From the NCBI RefSeq assembly GCF_009863985.1, contig NZ_WEZT01000040.1:1-64000 (forward strand): a stretch of DNA of 64,000 nucleotides. Direction: 5' to 3'. The translations under genes were made by a program, and so were the position numbers. The stretch is from Furfurilactobacillus milii (GTDB taxonomy: Bacteria > Bacillota > Bacilli > Lactobacillales > Lactobacillaceae). The notes below the pieces were generated by a model. It had not been told where the DNA came from. It did not search any database and worked only from the letters and a program-made list of their open reading frames with translations. Shown in pieces: positions 27,891 through 38,600 of the stretch. The stretch's first letter is position 1. Each line of letters starts with the position of its first letter.

Positions 27891-28312
27891 TGCAAAGTGA
27901 TCGGCAGATATTTCAAACGACTCGGCAAAATTATACTATCCAAGCCGATGTACGTTTAATTGGCAAGGATGTGTTGATTGTAGTAACCGGTGGCGATCAT
28001 CCACATATTGGTGACGTCACAACATTGACGGCCACTACGGAGTTGCAAACAGTCAAGTTTCCCAGTCATGACGGTCGGTTTCACAAGGACAATGTTGTTG
28101 GGGAACAGGTCGCTAAGGTGATCCAAGCTGTTTTACCGGGTAGTTGCACGATTACCTCTGGTATTCACGTGGATCATATTTCACAAGTTCAAATTGACGC
28201 AGCGGTGCCGATGGGTGATGACCTGGGCGTTCAAATCAAAACGTGGCTTCAACAACAAACGATTTCGACATCCGCACCAGTTTATTATTCAGATGGTGAA
28301 AATCCTCGATAA
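27887..28312 (+). CDS. lpdD: LpdD-like small subunit of gallate decarboxylase locus
   Basis: 141 residues. The ATGATG start overlaps the lpdB stop, with GGGAGGGG upstream. The protein carries VVTGGDHPHIGDVTTLT and FPSHDGRFHKDNVVGEQVA, matching the LpdD/YclD-type accessory proteins that accompany UbiD/UbiX decarboxylases. Its biochemical role is unsettled; it was not needed for activity in some reports, from memory. Confidence 0.85.
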   Translation: MMQSDRQIFQTTRQNYTIQADVRLIGKDVLIVVTGGDHPHIGDVTTLTATTELQTVKFPSHDGRFHKDNVVGEQVAKVIQAVLPGSCTITSGIHVDHISQVQIDAAVPMGDDLGVQIKTWLQQQTISTSAPVYYSDGENPR

Positions 28313-28324
28313 GGGTTATGCTCG

Positions 28325-28505
28325 ACGTTCCGTGGAGTGGGGACGGCCGTTTCATGGGACCGGTCTTAGCCTGCAAAAACCGCAGTCTTCCACCTCGATT
28401 CGAAGCCGAAAATCACGTCTTCGAAGTCGTCCAGCTATACTAAGTGACTCAAATCGCCACTAAGTATAGCTACCACGAAACTCTGTCCCCACTCCGCTTC
28501 ACTCA
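28325..28505 (+). repeat. Structured intergenic element, subfamily B, copy B3
   Basis: P1: GGAGTGGGGAC (28334-28344) with GTCCCCACTCC (28485-28495), perfect and unrelated in sequence to other copies. P2: TTCGAAG with CTTCGAA. P3: AGCTATACTAAGTG with CACTAAGTATAGCT (13 of 14). Core TTCATGGGACCGGTCTTAGCC conserved. It starts just past the lpdD stop, in sense. Confidence 0.85.
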
Positions 28506-28608
28506 CATAACGCACAGCGTAGCCTGAAGGTCTTCGTAATATTCCACAGGTTACGGGTAAATATCTAATGTCGAATGATGTGTCAGTGTGCAAGTCAATC
28601 ACAATGTG

Positions 28609-28797
28609 AGCTGGAGGGCGTCAGTGTTGAAACTAACTGCGAAAGTGGTGTTAATTCGGTGGTTCTTGCCGAATTTACAGCACGGACGAGCTTGAAGACG
28701 TTGGTTTTGCGGCTTCAAGTCGAGACGCAAGACGGTTTATGGCTTGGGTCGGTCCACGCAGAGAGTTTCATAAACTGACAACCGGAAGCGGAAGTTA
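28609..28797 (-). repeat. Structured intergenic element, subfamily A, copy A4 (minus)
   Basis: Reverse-oriented and the most diverged A copy. It keeps AGCTGGAGGGCGTCA, GTGGTGTTAATTCG, CGAATTTACAGCACGGACG and GGGTCGGTCCAC. P1: 28620-28634 with 28764-28779 (GTCAGTGTTGAAACT with AGTTTCATAAACTGAC). P3: AATTCGG with CCGAATT. P2: CTTGAAG with CTTCAAG. It lies 3' of, and in sense with, the ABC permease gene. Confidence 0.75.
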
Positions 28798-28803
28798 ACA
28801 TTA

Positions 28804-28852
28804 AAAAATAGGATTTGACTGCCGTATATCACGACAATCAAATCCTGTTTTT
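28804..28852. terminator. Terminator after ABC permease gene
   Basis: AGGATTTGA pairs with TCAAATCCT around a central loop, with A/T tracts on both sides. Confidence 0.75.
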
Positions 28853-28862
28853 AGTAACATAA

Positions 28863-30092
28863 CTATGCACGACGTTTGCGACCAAACTGGTACCAGTGCC
28901 TGCGATTGCTGTAATCTAACACGTGCTGCTGGTATACGCGGCAGGCGATCCAAGTCATGAGAACCAGCGCAATGGCGGCGATTGCCACACTCACCCAAAC
29001 TTCTGAAAGTGCGGCGTTACCGACTGCGTAACGAACGGGCATCAGACTTTGAGAGAGAAATGGTACATAAGAACCGATTCGAATGAGTAGGCTATTACTA
29101 TTCACTGCGATGAAGGAAGCAACGTAAGCCAGCATCCCCACCGTCGTTAATGGTGACAGCGCTTGGCTAACTTCTTCTTGGCGGGTGACCATGGAACCTA
29201 ACATGGCAGCAATGACGGTGTACAACATGACACCGAGAACAAAGTAGGCTACTAGCACACTCACCATCCCCGGTTGAATCTGGCTAAAGGAAAAGTCACC
29301 TAAAAAGCTGATATTGTGGTTGAAGTATTGCATCCCAATCAAACCAGCAATTCCGGTAATGATGACTTGCAGGACGATCAGCGCCAGCATACCAGTCACC
29401 TTACCGAAGAATTGTGTCACCGGACTGACACTGCTGACCAATATTTCCATAATGTGAGAGCCTTTTTCAGTAGCAGTTTCCTGAGCAATCATGCTGGTGT
29501 ACATTGCGATAAACATGTAGATCAAAAAGGTAACGACAAACGCGACGACCAGGTTAGCCCCTTGTTGGTTGGACTTTTGGCGGCGAACGACTCCATTTTG
29601 ATAGGCGACGTTTTGTGTTTTATACGACGCTGGGGCAAACAGTTGTTGTAATTGTTTGGCAGTCAGTCCGAGCTGCTGGGCGGCCTGTCGTAGCTTTAAT
29701 GTGTTCAGGTTATTTTTAAGCGTGTCACTGTCTAGCGAATTGCCATTGGTGCGTTGTCGATAAACGGCGCTAACCGTTTGACCGGTCGTGGTGACATTGA
29801 GGTAGCCATCGATTTTTTCGTGACTCAACCGTTTCTCAGCGACTCGTTCAGAGGAAATCGCTTTATTCACCCGGTAATCGCCATGTGTGGGTGATTCTAC
29901 CAGTGCGTTACGCAAAGCCACGTTATTGCTGGTGATGGCAATGGTTGGCGTCTGATTGGTTTTATTAGTGATAAACGCAAACAACGCGATGACCGCAATG
30001 ATTAATACTGGAAAGAATAGTGAAAACAGATAGGCAGGCGACTTGATATTCTTGCGAATAACTTGGCGGGTGACGACCATAAACTTATTCAT
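28863..30092 (-). CDS. ABC-2 type exporter permease, NatB-like
   Basis: 409 residues: an N-terminal membrane helix (~20-40), an extracellular domain to ~175, then five to six helices (about 180-385), and a basic C-terminus. This is the ABC2_membrane_3/NatB layout. A QETATEKGSHIMEILVSSV motif precedes the second helix and is typical of the family. The start overlaps the end of the ATPase gene by 8 bases. Substrate may be sodium, lipid or drug; not resolvable. Confidence 0.87.
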   Translation of the reverse strand: MNKFMVVTRQVIRKNIKSPAYLFSLFFPVLIIAVIALFAFITNKTNQTPTIAITSNNVALRNALVESPTHGDYRVNKAISSERVAEKRLSHEKIDGYLNVTTTGQTVSAVYRQRTNGNSLDSDTLKNNLNTLKLRQAAQQLGLTAKQLQQLFAPASYKTQNVAYQNGVVRRQKSNQQGANLVVAFVVTFLIYMFIAMYTSMIAQETATEKGSHIMEILVSSVSPVTQFFGKVTGMLALIVLQVIITGIAGLIGMQYFNHNISFLGDFSFSQIQPGMVSVLVAYFVLGVMLYTVIAAMLGSMVTRQEEVSQALSPLTTVGMLAYVASFIAVNSNSLLIRIGSYVPFLSQSLMPVRYAVGNAALSEVWVSVAIAAIALVLMTWIACRVYQQHVLDYSNRRHWYQFGRKRRA

Positions 30093-30978
30093 GATTGGCC
30101 ACCTCGATTCTGAAGATTTCGTCTAACGACGGTGGTTCTTGCGAAAATTCCGGGATGTAACCCTGGCTGGTGGCAGCCTTGAATAGGTCATGGCCAACGG
30201 CTTCATTGTCTAGCGTTAGTTCGTAGGCATTGCCGCGTTGCTGAACATCATTAACACCAGGAAAAGCAACTAATGCGGCTCGGTCTAGTGGTGAGCGCAA
30301 ACGGACGCGGGTGTTGCCGAACTGTGACCGAATTTCATCTGGCGTACCGCTAAGTACGGTTTCACCGTTTCTTAGCATCAGTAGATGATCACTGATGCGT
30401 TCCACGTTTGCCATGTCATGAGAGGAGAAGATGATGCTGGCGCCATTTTGCTTCATTTCGATGATACTGTCTTCGAGCAGTTGGGCATTGACGGGATCGA
30501 GACCGCTAAATGGTTCATCAAGGATAATGAGTTTCGGTTGATGAATTAATGTGGCAATCAACTGAACCTTTTGTTGATTCCCCTTAGACAGGTCCTTAAT
30601 CTTATCTGTCAGTTTGCCCTTAACGTTAAATCGCGCCATCCACTGTGGGAGAGCTTTTCGTGTAACGGCAGGTTGTTGCCCACGAAGGGCAGCAAAGTAG
30701 ACTACTTGGTCCTGGATAGACATACGGGTGTAGAGGCCACGTTCTTCAGGCAAGAAGCCGACCGTATTGTAGTCAGCTTTTGTCAGGGGATGACCCTGCC
30801 ATAAAACGGTGCCACTATCAGGTTGTAGAAGGTTTAAAATCATCCGAAACGTGGTGGTTTTGCCAGCGCCGTTTTGACCGATCAGGCCCATGATTTCGCC
30901 TTGTTGAATGGTAAATGCTTCGTCCTCAACACCTTGTTTAGGGCCGAATCGTTTTGTTAAGTTTGCTACAGTTAGCAT
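30085..30978 (-). CDS. ABC transporter ATP-binding protein, NatA-like
   Basis: 297 residues. Walker A is GQNGAGKTT, the signature LSKGNQQKVQL (LSGGQ variant with KGNQQK, as in NatA), Walker B LIILDEPFSGLD, and the switch histidine lies in FSSHDM. A C-terminal domain of about 80 residues follows, as in ABC-2 exporters. ATG 30978 has CGAGGT upstream; the longer frame to 31092 is unsupported. Operon with the permease gene. Confidence 0.92.
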   Translation of the reverse strand: MLTVANLTKRFGPKQGVEDEAFTIQQGEIMGLIGQNGAGKTTTFRMILNLLQPDSGTVLWQGHPLTKADYNTVGFLPEERGLYTRMSIQDQVVYFAALRGQQPAVTRKALPQWMARFNVKGKLTDKIKDLSKGNQQKVQLIATLIHQPKLIILDEPFSGLDPVNAQLLEDSIIEMKQNGASIIFSSHDMANVERISDHLLMLRNGETVLSGTPDEIRSQFGNTRVRLRSPLDRAALVAFPGVNDVQQRGNAYELTLDNEAVGHDLFKAATSQGYIPEFSQEPPSLDEIFRIEVANHE

Positions 30979-31165
30979 GCGATTACCTCGTTTGGAGTGC
31001 GTCATTACCGTGAACATTAACACTGTCAGTATATGAAAAAATGCCACGAATGAACAGAAAATTTGTCTGTTTAGATGGGTTATGGCTTGCATTCGAGTGG
31101 GTGGAAAGCGCTAGTATATAGTCACGGTAGTTGTTAACTGCCTTTTATTAAATGGAGGTATGAAA

Positions 31166-32014
31166 ATGGCAACAGTTACAGATACTTATAAGTTAAGTAA
31201 CGGCATTGAGATCCCTAAAATCGGCTTTGGCACATGGCAGATTCCTGCTGGTGACGTTGCCTACAATTCTGTCGCAAACGCCCTTAAGGTTGGCTATCGG
31301 CACATTGATACAGCGAAGGCATACGCAAACGAAGCGAGTGTTGGCCAAGCCATCCGCGATTCAGGCATCGATCGCAAGGACATTTTTGTCACATCAAAAT
31401 TGCCCGGCGAGACGAAGACATACGACGGTACATTGGCGGATTTTGATGCAACATTTAAAGCTTTAGATATCGATTATTTAGATTTGTACCTGGTTCACGC
31501 ACCGTGGCCATGGTCACAAATTGGCACTAACCACGATAAAGAAAATGTTGATGTTTGGCGCGCCATGCAGGAAATCTACAAGAGTGGTCGAGTAAAGGCC
31601 ATTGGTGTTTCAAACTTCAATGTACACGACTTACAAAACGTGATGCAGGATGCTGAAATTGCGCCGATGGTCGACCAAATTCAGTACTACGTTGGTTTCA
31701 CGGAGCCAAAGATTGTCGACTTTGCTAAGAAAAATAATATTTTGGTTGAAGCCTACTCACCATTAGCAACTGGTGGTTTGCTGAACAACGAGGATGTGGC
31801 CGCAATGGCTAAAAAGTACGGCGTTAGCGTCGCCCAACTAGCTTTACGGTTCTGCATCCAAAACGGCTTGCCACCGTTACCTAAAGCTACGAGTGCCGCT
31901 CACATTGAGGCGAATAAAGAACTCGACTTTACGATTCAAGATGAGGACATGGACAAGTTGAACAACATGCCTGATACTGCACCATCACATTTTCACAATG
32001 CAACACAAGGTTAG
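31166..32014 (+). CDS. Aldo/keto reductase
   Basis: 282 residues, AKR5-like. Tetrad: Asp and Tyr in IDTAKAYANE, Lys in VTSKLPGE, His in LYLVHAPWPW. C-terminal coenzyme site LPKATSAAHIEANK. ATG 31166 has TGGAGG 8 bases upstream. Monocistronic, divergent from the ABC genes, with its own terminator. Substrate unknown. Confidence 0.9.
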   Translation: MATVTDTYKLSNGIEIPKIGFGTWQIPAGDVAYNSVANALKVGYRHIDTAKAYANEASVGQAIRDSGIDRKDIFVTSKLPGETKTYDGTLADFDATFKALDIDYLDLYLVHAPWPWSQIGTNHDKENVDVWRAMQEIYKSGRVKAIGVSNFNVHDLQNVMQDAEIAPMVDQIQYYVGFTEPKIVDFAKKNNILVEAYSPLATGGLLNNEDVAAMAKKYGVSVAQLALRFCIQNGLPPLPKATSAAHIEANKELDFTIQDEDMDKLNNMPDTAPSHFHNATQG

Positions 32015-32043
32015 GTTGAAACCTTGTTAACTAGTTAAATAAA

Positions 32044-32088
32044 AGGGTCGCTGCGCAAACAATTTATGTTTGTACAGCGGCTCTTTTT
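32044..32088 (+). terminator. Terminator after aldo/keto reductase
   Basis: AGGGTCGCTG.GCAAACA pairs with TGTTTGTACAGCGGCTCT, then TTTTTC. Confidence 0.85.
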
Positions 32089-32099
32089 CGTGTCTGGCG

Positions 32100-32285
32100 T
32101 CTGCCGCTCCGTCAAATTGAGACGGACCGTTCCATGGGACCGGCCTCAGCCTCCTGAAAAGCGTAGTCTTCTGCCTCGCTTCAAAGCCGAAGCCCACGTC
32201 TTTGAAGCGTCCAGCAATTCTAAGCGGCAAATTGCACCGCTAAGTATTGCATTCACGGAACTATGTCTCAATTTGCCTGCGCTAA
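32100..32285 (+). repeat. Structured intergenic element, subfamily B, copy B4
   Basis: P1: CAAATTGAGAC (32113-32123) with GTCTCAATTTG (32265-32275), perfect. P2: CGCTTCAAAG with CTTTGAAGCG, perfect. P3: CAATTCTAAGCGG with CCGCTAAGTATTG (two mismatches). Core CCGTTCCATGGGACCGGCCT and TTCACGGAACTATGTC. This is the clearest B copy. It lies directly after the aldo/keto reductase terminator, in sense. Confidence 0.87.
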
Positions 32286-32461
32286 CTTTAGGGGAACCAG
32301 TTTTTGGGCTGATAAAGAACGGATATGTGCGCTCGTTAAATGATATAAGGATGAATTTTGCATATTTATGTGGAACTCGATTTATCATCGTTGCCACTAT
32401 TTAAATTCACTCTGTTATTGCGATGCTCTTTATTCAAGCACTGTCAAAAAAAGTCTAAACA

Positions 32462-33103
32462 TCAGTAGCCGGCCGGTGAATCTGCCTCAGTGTTTGGCTG
32501 GAAGACAGCAATGCTGGCACGGTTATCACGGGTGGGATCGGTGATTAGCTTGATGACATAATCGCTGACGCTGGCGCGCGAAACAATGGTGTTTGTAACT
32601 GTAGTGCCACTGGCTGAGGTGTCATAGTCAATGGTTGTGTCATTGGTCATCCAGGCACAACGGATCAACGTATAATTCAAAGTTGAATTTTTGATCACGT
32701 CAGCCGCACGAACGGATACGGACATTAAGTCACCGACGGCCTGGTTTTCCCATTCTTTAAACACACCGGTTAGTTCGTTCTCGATACCGATGCCAGTAAT
32801 CCATAGTAATCTCGAGACGTGAGCTTTTTCCATAGCAGCAGTGATGACTTGTGCCTGCTGCTCATGTTCCGTGTCACCGCCAAGGGTTTCAAAGACAATG
32901 TCTTGATTAACCATGGCCCGATTTACCGCAACGGCGTCAGTTGCATCGCCCTCGATAACCGCTTCACGAGCAGGATCAGTAACTGTCAGGCGTGATGCGT
33001 TTCTTAAGAACAAGGTTAAGTGGGCATCCGTCTCGTTTAGCAAACGTTCGGTGATCTGGCGGCCGATCGTGCCGTTAGCCCCTAAAATTAAAACATTTTG
33101 CAT
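32462..33103 (-). CDS. NmrA-like NAD(P)-binding protein (atypical SDR)
   Basis: 213 residues with the Rossmann start VLILGANGTIGRQITERLL. The later LLWITGIGIENE and TLNYTLIRCAWMTND blocks match NAD(P)H-binding (PF13460-type) proteins. There is no catalytic YxxxK, so the role is probably redox sensing or epimerase-like; substrate unknown. ATG 33103 has GGGAGG upstream. Confidence 0.85.
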   Translation of the reverse strand: MQNVLILGANGTIGRQITERLLNETDAHLTLFLRNASRLTVTDPAREAVIEGDATDAVAVNRAMVNQDIVFETLGGDTEHEQQAQVITAAMEKAHVSRLLWITGIGIENELTGVFKEWENQAVGDLMSVSVRAADVIKNSTLNYTLIRCAWMTNDTTIDYDTSASGTTVTNTIVSRASVSDYVIKLITDPTRDNRASIAVFQPNTEADSPAGY

Positions 33104-33185
33104 CGTTAATACCTCCCAAACTCAGTTATTTCAACTAAGTGCCGTCAGTATAGAGCCTTCGAGTAACTGTAACGCAAATGAATGT

Positions 33186-34580
33186 CTAAAGTTTTTTGTG
33201 ATTTAGCCGCAGACCGTGAACCAATACAAAGAAGTTAATCAACAAGAGTACCGCCAGCACAATAAAACCACGATGCGTGCCTAACTGAGTGCGGAATGTA
33301 AAGGAGTGGGCGCTACCAGCCTGTGTCAGCGCGACTACCGCAGACACAATCGCCGTTCCGACAGCCCCGGCGAACTGCTGAACGGTGTTGTAAATAGCGT
33401 TACCATCACTTTGTTGCTGGTCTGACAGTGATTTCAGTCCGGTTGTCATGATGTTGCCGAATGCTAGGCCGGTGCCAAACATATAGAGCAGATACCAACT
33501 TAAAATGATGCCTGGAGTCAGAGAGCTTGTACCAAACATCATGCCGCCCAACGCGACTAACTGACAGAAAGCGCCTGTCAAAATCGGCCGTGTTGGACCG
33601 AAATGGTCGAGAATTGTGCCACCTAGGGGCGCAAACAACGCACCCAGCGCAGCCCCAGGCAGGACGACCAATCCAGCAATTAAGGCACTTTTACCGTTTA
33701 CGAGTTGCAGGAAGTTTGGCAGGAGAAAGGATAATCCCAGCGCACTGATTTGAACGAGGAAGAATGCCAAGAGGTACCAACTGAAAACGGGTTGACTAAA
33801 AACCGTCAACTTAATCAGTGGCTGGTCAATGCGTTTGGAACGCCAAATGAACGCTGCGAGGGCCAAACAACCAATGACGATACCTAAAATAACAGGCCAC
33901 GGTTGGGTCGTCACGTGGGCCATATTGCTGAGACCAAGGATAAAGCTGATGAAGGTTAGCGCGACTAGTCCCCAACTGAGAACGTCAAAATGGACCTTTT
34001 CTGTTTTATTGACTTGCTGAATGGTCAGTAACCCGGTAATCAGCGAGAGTAGCAATAACGGGACGAGAAACATAAAAATGTCCCGCCAGTTGAGGTTGCT
34101 GACAATCAGGCCGCCGTATGTCGGTCCTAATGCGGGCGCAACTGCAGTGACTAGGGTACCAATACCCATAAGCAGCCCAATTTTGTCCATTGGTGCCTGC
34201 TCTAAAATGATGTTAAACATCAACGGCAGTGCAATCCCAGTTGCAACACCCTGAATGAGGCGTCCTAGAAGAAGTACGCCAAATGTCGGGGCAAACGTAT
34301 CGACGAGCAGGCCAGCAATAAACAGCAAGTTGGCCGTTAAAAAGAGTGTCCGCGTTTTGAATCGTCGTTTGAGGAAGGACGAAATCGGGACAAACGTCGC
34401 AACAATGAGCAGGTAGCCAGTGGTTAACCACTGAACGGTTCCCGTACTGATGTGAAATTGCCGCATCAATACGGGAAAAGTAATATTCATGGCCGTCTCG
34501 ACAACCACACCGGCAAATGACATTAGACCAGTGGCGAAAATGGCAAGGATCAAGCGACTATTGAGCGTTCGTTGTTGCAA
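33186..34580 (-). CDS. MFS drug:H+ antiporter, DHA2 (14-helix) family
   Basis: 464 residues with about 14 hydrophobic helices. Motif A is seen as FLKRRFKTRTLFL after helix 2, and motif C-like GIGTLVTAVAPALGPTYGG in helix 5, which marks exporters of the EmrB/QacA type. TTG start 34580 with AAGGAGGT upstream. Probable efflux of toxic compounds; substrate unknown. Confidence 0.88.
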   Translation of the reverse strand: MQQRTLNSRLILAIFATGLMSFAGVVVETAMNITFPVLMRQFHISTGTVQWLTTGYLLIVATFVPISSFLKRRFKTRTLFLTANLLFIAGLLVDTFAPTFGVLLLGRLIQGVATGIALPLMFNIILEQAPMDKIGLLMGIGTLVTAVAPALGPTYGGLIVSNLNWRDIFMFLVPLLLLSLITGLLTIQQVNKTEKVHFDVLSWGLVALTFISFILGLSNMAHVTTQPWPVILGIVIGCLALAAFIWRSKRIDQPLIKLTVFSQPVFSWYLLAFFLVQISALGLSFLLPNFLQLVNGKSALIAGLVVLPGAALGALFAPLGGTILDHFGPTRPILTGAFCQLVALGGMMFGTSSLTPGIILSWYLLYMFGTGLAFGNIMTTGLKSLSDQQQSDGNAIYNTVQQFAGAVGTAIVSAVVALTQAGSAHSFTFRTQLGTHRGFIVLAVLLLINFFVLVHGLRLNHKKL

Positions 34581-34681
34581 AAAAAGACCTCCTTAAGGTG
34601 CAATTAAACGTTACTTCGTTTATATCACAGTCCCGGAAGGTCTCGCTAGAACGAATTTATAAAACCTTTTATGGCAAGCAA

Positions 34682-35371
34682 TTAATCACTGAAATGAATG
34701 TTCTTTTGATGAAGTGCAACGGAGTAGCCAACGATGATCAATAGGATGCCAACCGCAGCAAACCAAATCGCGTGAACGTTGAAGGAAAGTTGCAAGAGTG
34801 CAGAGATGATGGCACCTGCCGCAAACGCAACCACCAACTCTAGGTAAAGCAGCGCGCTTATCAGTTGGCTACGGTTATGATGAAAATGAAACTCACCGAT
34901 CGCAATCATGGTCATCTTAAGGTTACCGGTGGAATAAACGCTGTTGTAGCCGTGACCTTCAATGGCATTAAAGGCCGTCGTTTGCATGGCCATGACCATT
35001 GCTAACGGTGGTACCGCAAAAATGTTAGACACGCTCCGTGGTTCGAACCCAATGATGATACAAACCATCATTTCGAGTAAGAGGGTGGGGATGCGCCAAT
35101 AGTGTGTGTTGTGGCGATGCTTAAATAAACTGACAGCCAGTACGCCCAGTGAGAAAAAGAGGATGGCTGCTACCTTTGTCATGAGGCTAGGCAGATTTCG
35201 TTTGGCAACGTCGACACTCAGAAAAATGATGTTACCAGTCTGCATGGCCGCCAATGAGCCACCGCGCTGTTCAAATGTATAAGCATCGATAAAACCACCG
35301 ACCATTGTGAGAGCTACGGCAAGCCGGCGAAGCTGGTAAATCTGGGGAACACCGTCTTTATCTAGGGGCAT
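34682..35371 (-). CDS. DUF1275 (YoaK) membrane protein
   Basis: 229 residues with about six membrane helices. FIDAYTFEQRGGSLAAMQTGNIIFL and VYSTGNLKMTM are the two half-motifs of DUF1275. Function unknown in the family. ATG 35371 has GGAAAGAAG upstream; the longer frame is not supported. Monocistronic. Confidence 0.85.
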   Translation of the reverse strand: MPLDKDGVPQIYQLRRLAVALTMVGGFIDAYTFEQRGGSLAAMQTGNIIFLSVDVAKRNLPSLMTKVAAILFFSLGVLAVSLFKHRHNTHYWRIPTLLLEMMVCIIIGFEPRSVSNIFAVPPLAMVMAMQTTAFNAIEGHGYNSVYSTGNLKMTMIAIGEFHFHHNRSQLISALLYLELVVAFAAGAIISALLQLSFNVHAIWFAAVGILLIIVGYSVALHQKNIHFSD

Positions 35372-35676
35372 AATAAACTTCTTTCCGATTTCGTATAAGG
35401 AATAGTTTAGCACAACCGCATAAGATTAAAATTCAATGATAAAACGTGAACTAAAATGCAAAAAAATTAATTGTTAATTATTTGAACAGCTTGAGGCACT
35501 TAATCCATATGTGAGTAATGATTGACGGGGTGTATTGTTCAAAACTTAATTGTGGGAGTATCTCAAAATGTTGCAATATCAGCATTTTTCACGAGTCACA
35601 TCAATTGTTGGTAAAACTAATTATTCTTATGATTACGATAAGAACTGTAGCAAAAGCAATAGATGGAGGCGACGAA
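35372..35676. other. 305-bp region between DUF1275 and the lectin-MucBP gene
   Basis: AT-rich and divergent. No repeat of A, B or C type, no clear -35/-10 pair and no RNA recognised. An open frame extends upstream of the surface protein start but lacks a ribosome site and a signal peptide. Confidence 0.4.
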
Positions 35677-38600
35677 ATGATGATGGAAATTGGTACGCAT
35701 TCAAAATGGGTGGCCAAGATGGCTCATGGTTTTTCTGCCACACTGATTATGTTTGGAACACTTGGTGGACTAGCATGGAGCCCACCAGCGTCCGCAAAGG
35801 CGGAAACGAAGACAAAGCAACAAACTGAGCGTAACGAAGGGACAATCAATGTTTCTGCAAAGGACTTCTTGGAGCGATTTAATCTGAATGGGTCAGCGAA
35901 ATATAAGTATGATGAGGCAAGTGATACGGGAATTGTAACCCTTACTGAAAACGAACTTGAACAGGCTGGTAATTTTACGTTAAAAGATCGGATCGATCTT
36001 GATAAGAGCTTTGAACTGACTGGTTCGGTTAACCTCGGTAGTGATCCAAAGACTACAGGAGCTGACGGTATTGGGTTTGCCTTCCACCCTGGCGATACGA
36101 ATGCGGTGGGATATCGTGGCGCCAACATGGGAATCGGTGGATTGCAAAATGCCATTGGTTTTCAGCTAGATACTTTCCATAATAGCTATTCAGCCCCAGA
36201 TCCCAATGGAAAATACCCCAATTATCAGTTAGGGTGGGAAGCCGATCCAAACGTCAATCCATATGGGGCGTTTGTTACAACGGATGGTGAAAAGGGCTGG
36301 GCCACGATTGACACAGATACGGTGCAGAAGTTTGATGGTTCAAAGAATATCGATGGTAAATTTAGACCTTTCAAAATTTCTTATGATGGAAAAACACGTT
36401 TGTTAACGGTTCAGTATGATGCTGCTGAAGGCGCAAAGTATTGGACATACACGATTCCTAAGGGCGAGCAGTATCAACAGATGGCGATGGCCGTCAGCGC
36501 TTCCACTGGGGGTTCGAAAAACAAACACCAGTATAAATTTGATAATTTTAAGTATGAGTCTTGGTCTGGTATTAACGTACGATATGTTCCTGAAGATAAG
36601 GATGGTTATCATGACATCGCCGATCCTGAAAGCATGTCAGGGCCAGATGGACAAGAGTACCAAACAGAACAAAAAGACATTGCTGGTTACAAATTTAAAG
36701 AAATGGGTAAAGACAGTTTGCCCGCTAGCGGAACGTACAGCGGTACTGGTGGCACGGTCATTTACGTTTATGAATCGACTCAGTCGGACTCGGCTGGTGT
36801 TAAAGTGATTCACAAAACGGAAGATGGCAAAATTCTGAAAACTGAAAATGCCACGTACGGAGAGGATTCGAGTGGTAAGCCTTTGCCACCAATTGTTGGT
36901 AATCAATATTTTACGCAGCAGGGCACATTTGACGGGTATGTCTTCGTTAAAGTAGATGAAAGCGGCTGGGCGCCAACAGGTTTCTTGGAGAAAGACGAGG
37001 GTATCGTGACTTATATTTATCGCGATAAGAATGCGCCAGAACCCGCGATGCCAGTCACGGTTAACCACGTTGATAAGAGCACAGGCAATTTATTGAAAGA
37101 AGGATTGGCGACATTTCCAGATGGCTTGTTTGTCGGTCAACGATATACATCGGAAATTGGTGAGTTTCCTGGTTTCAAGTATGTTGGCATCGACGAAAAT
37201 GGATTGAAGCCTACAGGAATTCTGGACAACAAAGGTGGCGCTGTGACCTATTACTATGAGCCGGAACCAGAGCCTGCTGGAGAAGTGAAGGTTCACTACC
37301 AAACTGAAGATGGTAAATTGTTAGGTAGTGCGGATGCCCATTATCCAGACGGTCAACATGTCGGCAAACAATACACAACGAAGCAAAAAGAGTTTGATGG
37401 CTATGAATTCGTGAAAGTGGACGAAGAAAAGGGCCTAGCAGCAACTGGTACATTGACCGCTGACGGTGGTGACGTTTACTACGTTTACAAGGCAGTAGAG
37501 CCAGATCCCGAACCCGCTGGAGAAGTGAAGGTACACTACCAAACAGAAGAAGGCAAGACGTTAGGTAGTGCGGATGCCCATTATCCAGACGGTCAACATG
37601 TCGGAAAGCAGTACACAACGAAGCAAAAAGAGTTTGATGAGTACGAATTCGTGAAAGTGGATGAAGAAAAGGGTTTGGCGGCTACTGGTACATTAACAGC
37701 CGACGATGGTGACGTTTACTACATCTACAAGGCAGTGGATCCTGAGCCAGAACCTGCCGGCAAAGTTACCGTTCATTATCAAACGGAAGATGGTCAGTCA
37801 TTAGGTAGTGCAATGGCCGGTTACCCGGATGGTCAACATGTCGGTAAACAGTACACGACCGAGAAACGTGATTTTGATGGGTACGAATTCGTGAAAGTCG
37901 ATGAGGAAAAAGGCTTAGCGGCTACTGGTACATTGACAGCCAATGACGGAGATGTTTACTACATCTACAAAGCCACCGAAACGCCTGATCCCGATCCCGA
38001 ACCTGCTGGTAAAGTGATGGTTCGTTATGTCACCGATGATGCTGAACCTAAGGAGTTAAAGGATTCCGAAGAGGCCAAGTATTTAGATGAACAGGTTGTT
38101 GGTGGGCGTTACCAAACGACTAAGTATACGTTTGAGGGATACAGTTTCAAAGAGGTGTCCAGCGATGGCCTGCCGGAAAGTGGTTACTTGACCGTTGAGG
38201 GTGGCACAGTGACGTATGTTTATTCGAAAGAAGATGACCCAGCAAAATGTGGGCGGGTTCACGTGACTCATCAGACGGTTGATGGCGAGAAACTGGATAG
38301 TCACGAAGCAGATTATCCAAATGGTCAGGCAGTTGGTGAACGGTATGAAACCAGTCCACGTGATTTTCGGCCACTGACCTACCTGTTTACGACGGAGGAC
38401 AGTGACCCTGCGACGGGTACGTTAGAAGAAGCGGACAAACAGGTAACGTTCGTTTATGGCGACGCTGATGACAACTTGCCAAATGTGAAGGTTGAATATA
38501 AAACGGAAGATGGCGAGTTGCTCGGCAGTGCCGTAGCAACATATCCAGAGGGTCAAGAAGTGGGTAAACCGTATCAAACAGTCCAACGGGGCTTTGACGG

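Noticed and set aside
28575-28778. Open frame across element A4
   Set aside because: Coincides with an inverted A copy; no ribosome site and no counterpart frame in other copies.
37262-37980. Tandem repeats considered as a CRISPR array
   Set aside because: Repeats are about 240 bases, in frame, and encode MucBP domains; no short repeat-spacer pattern.
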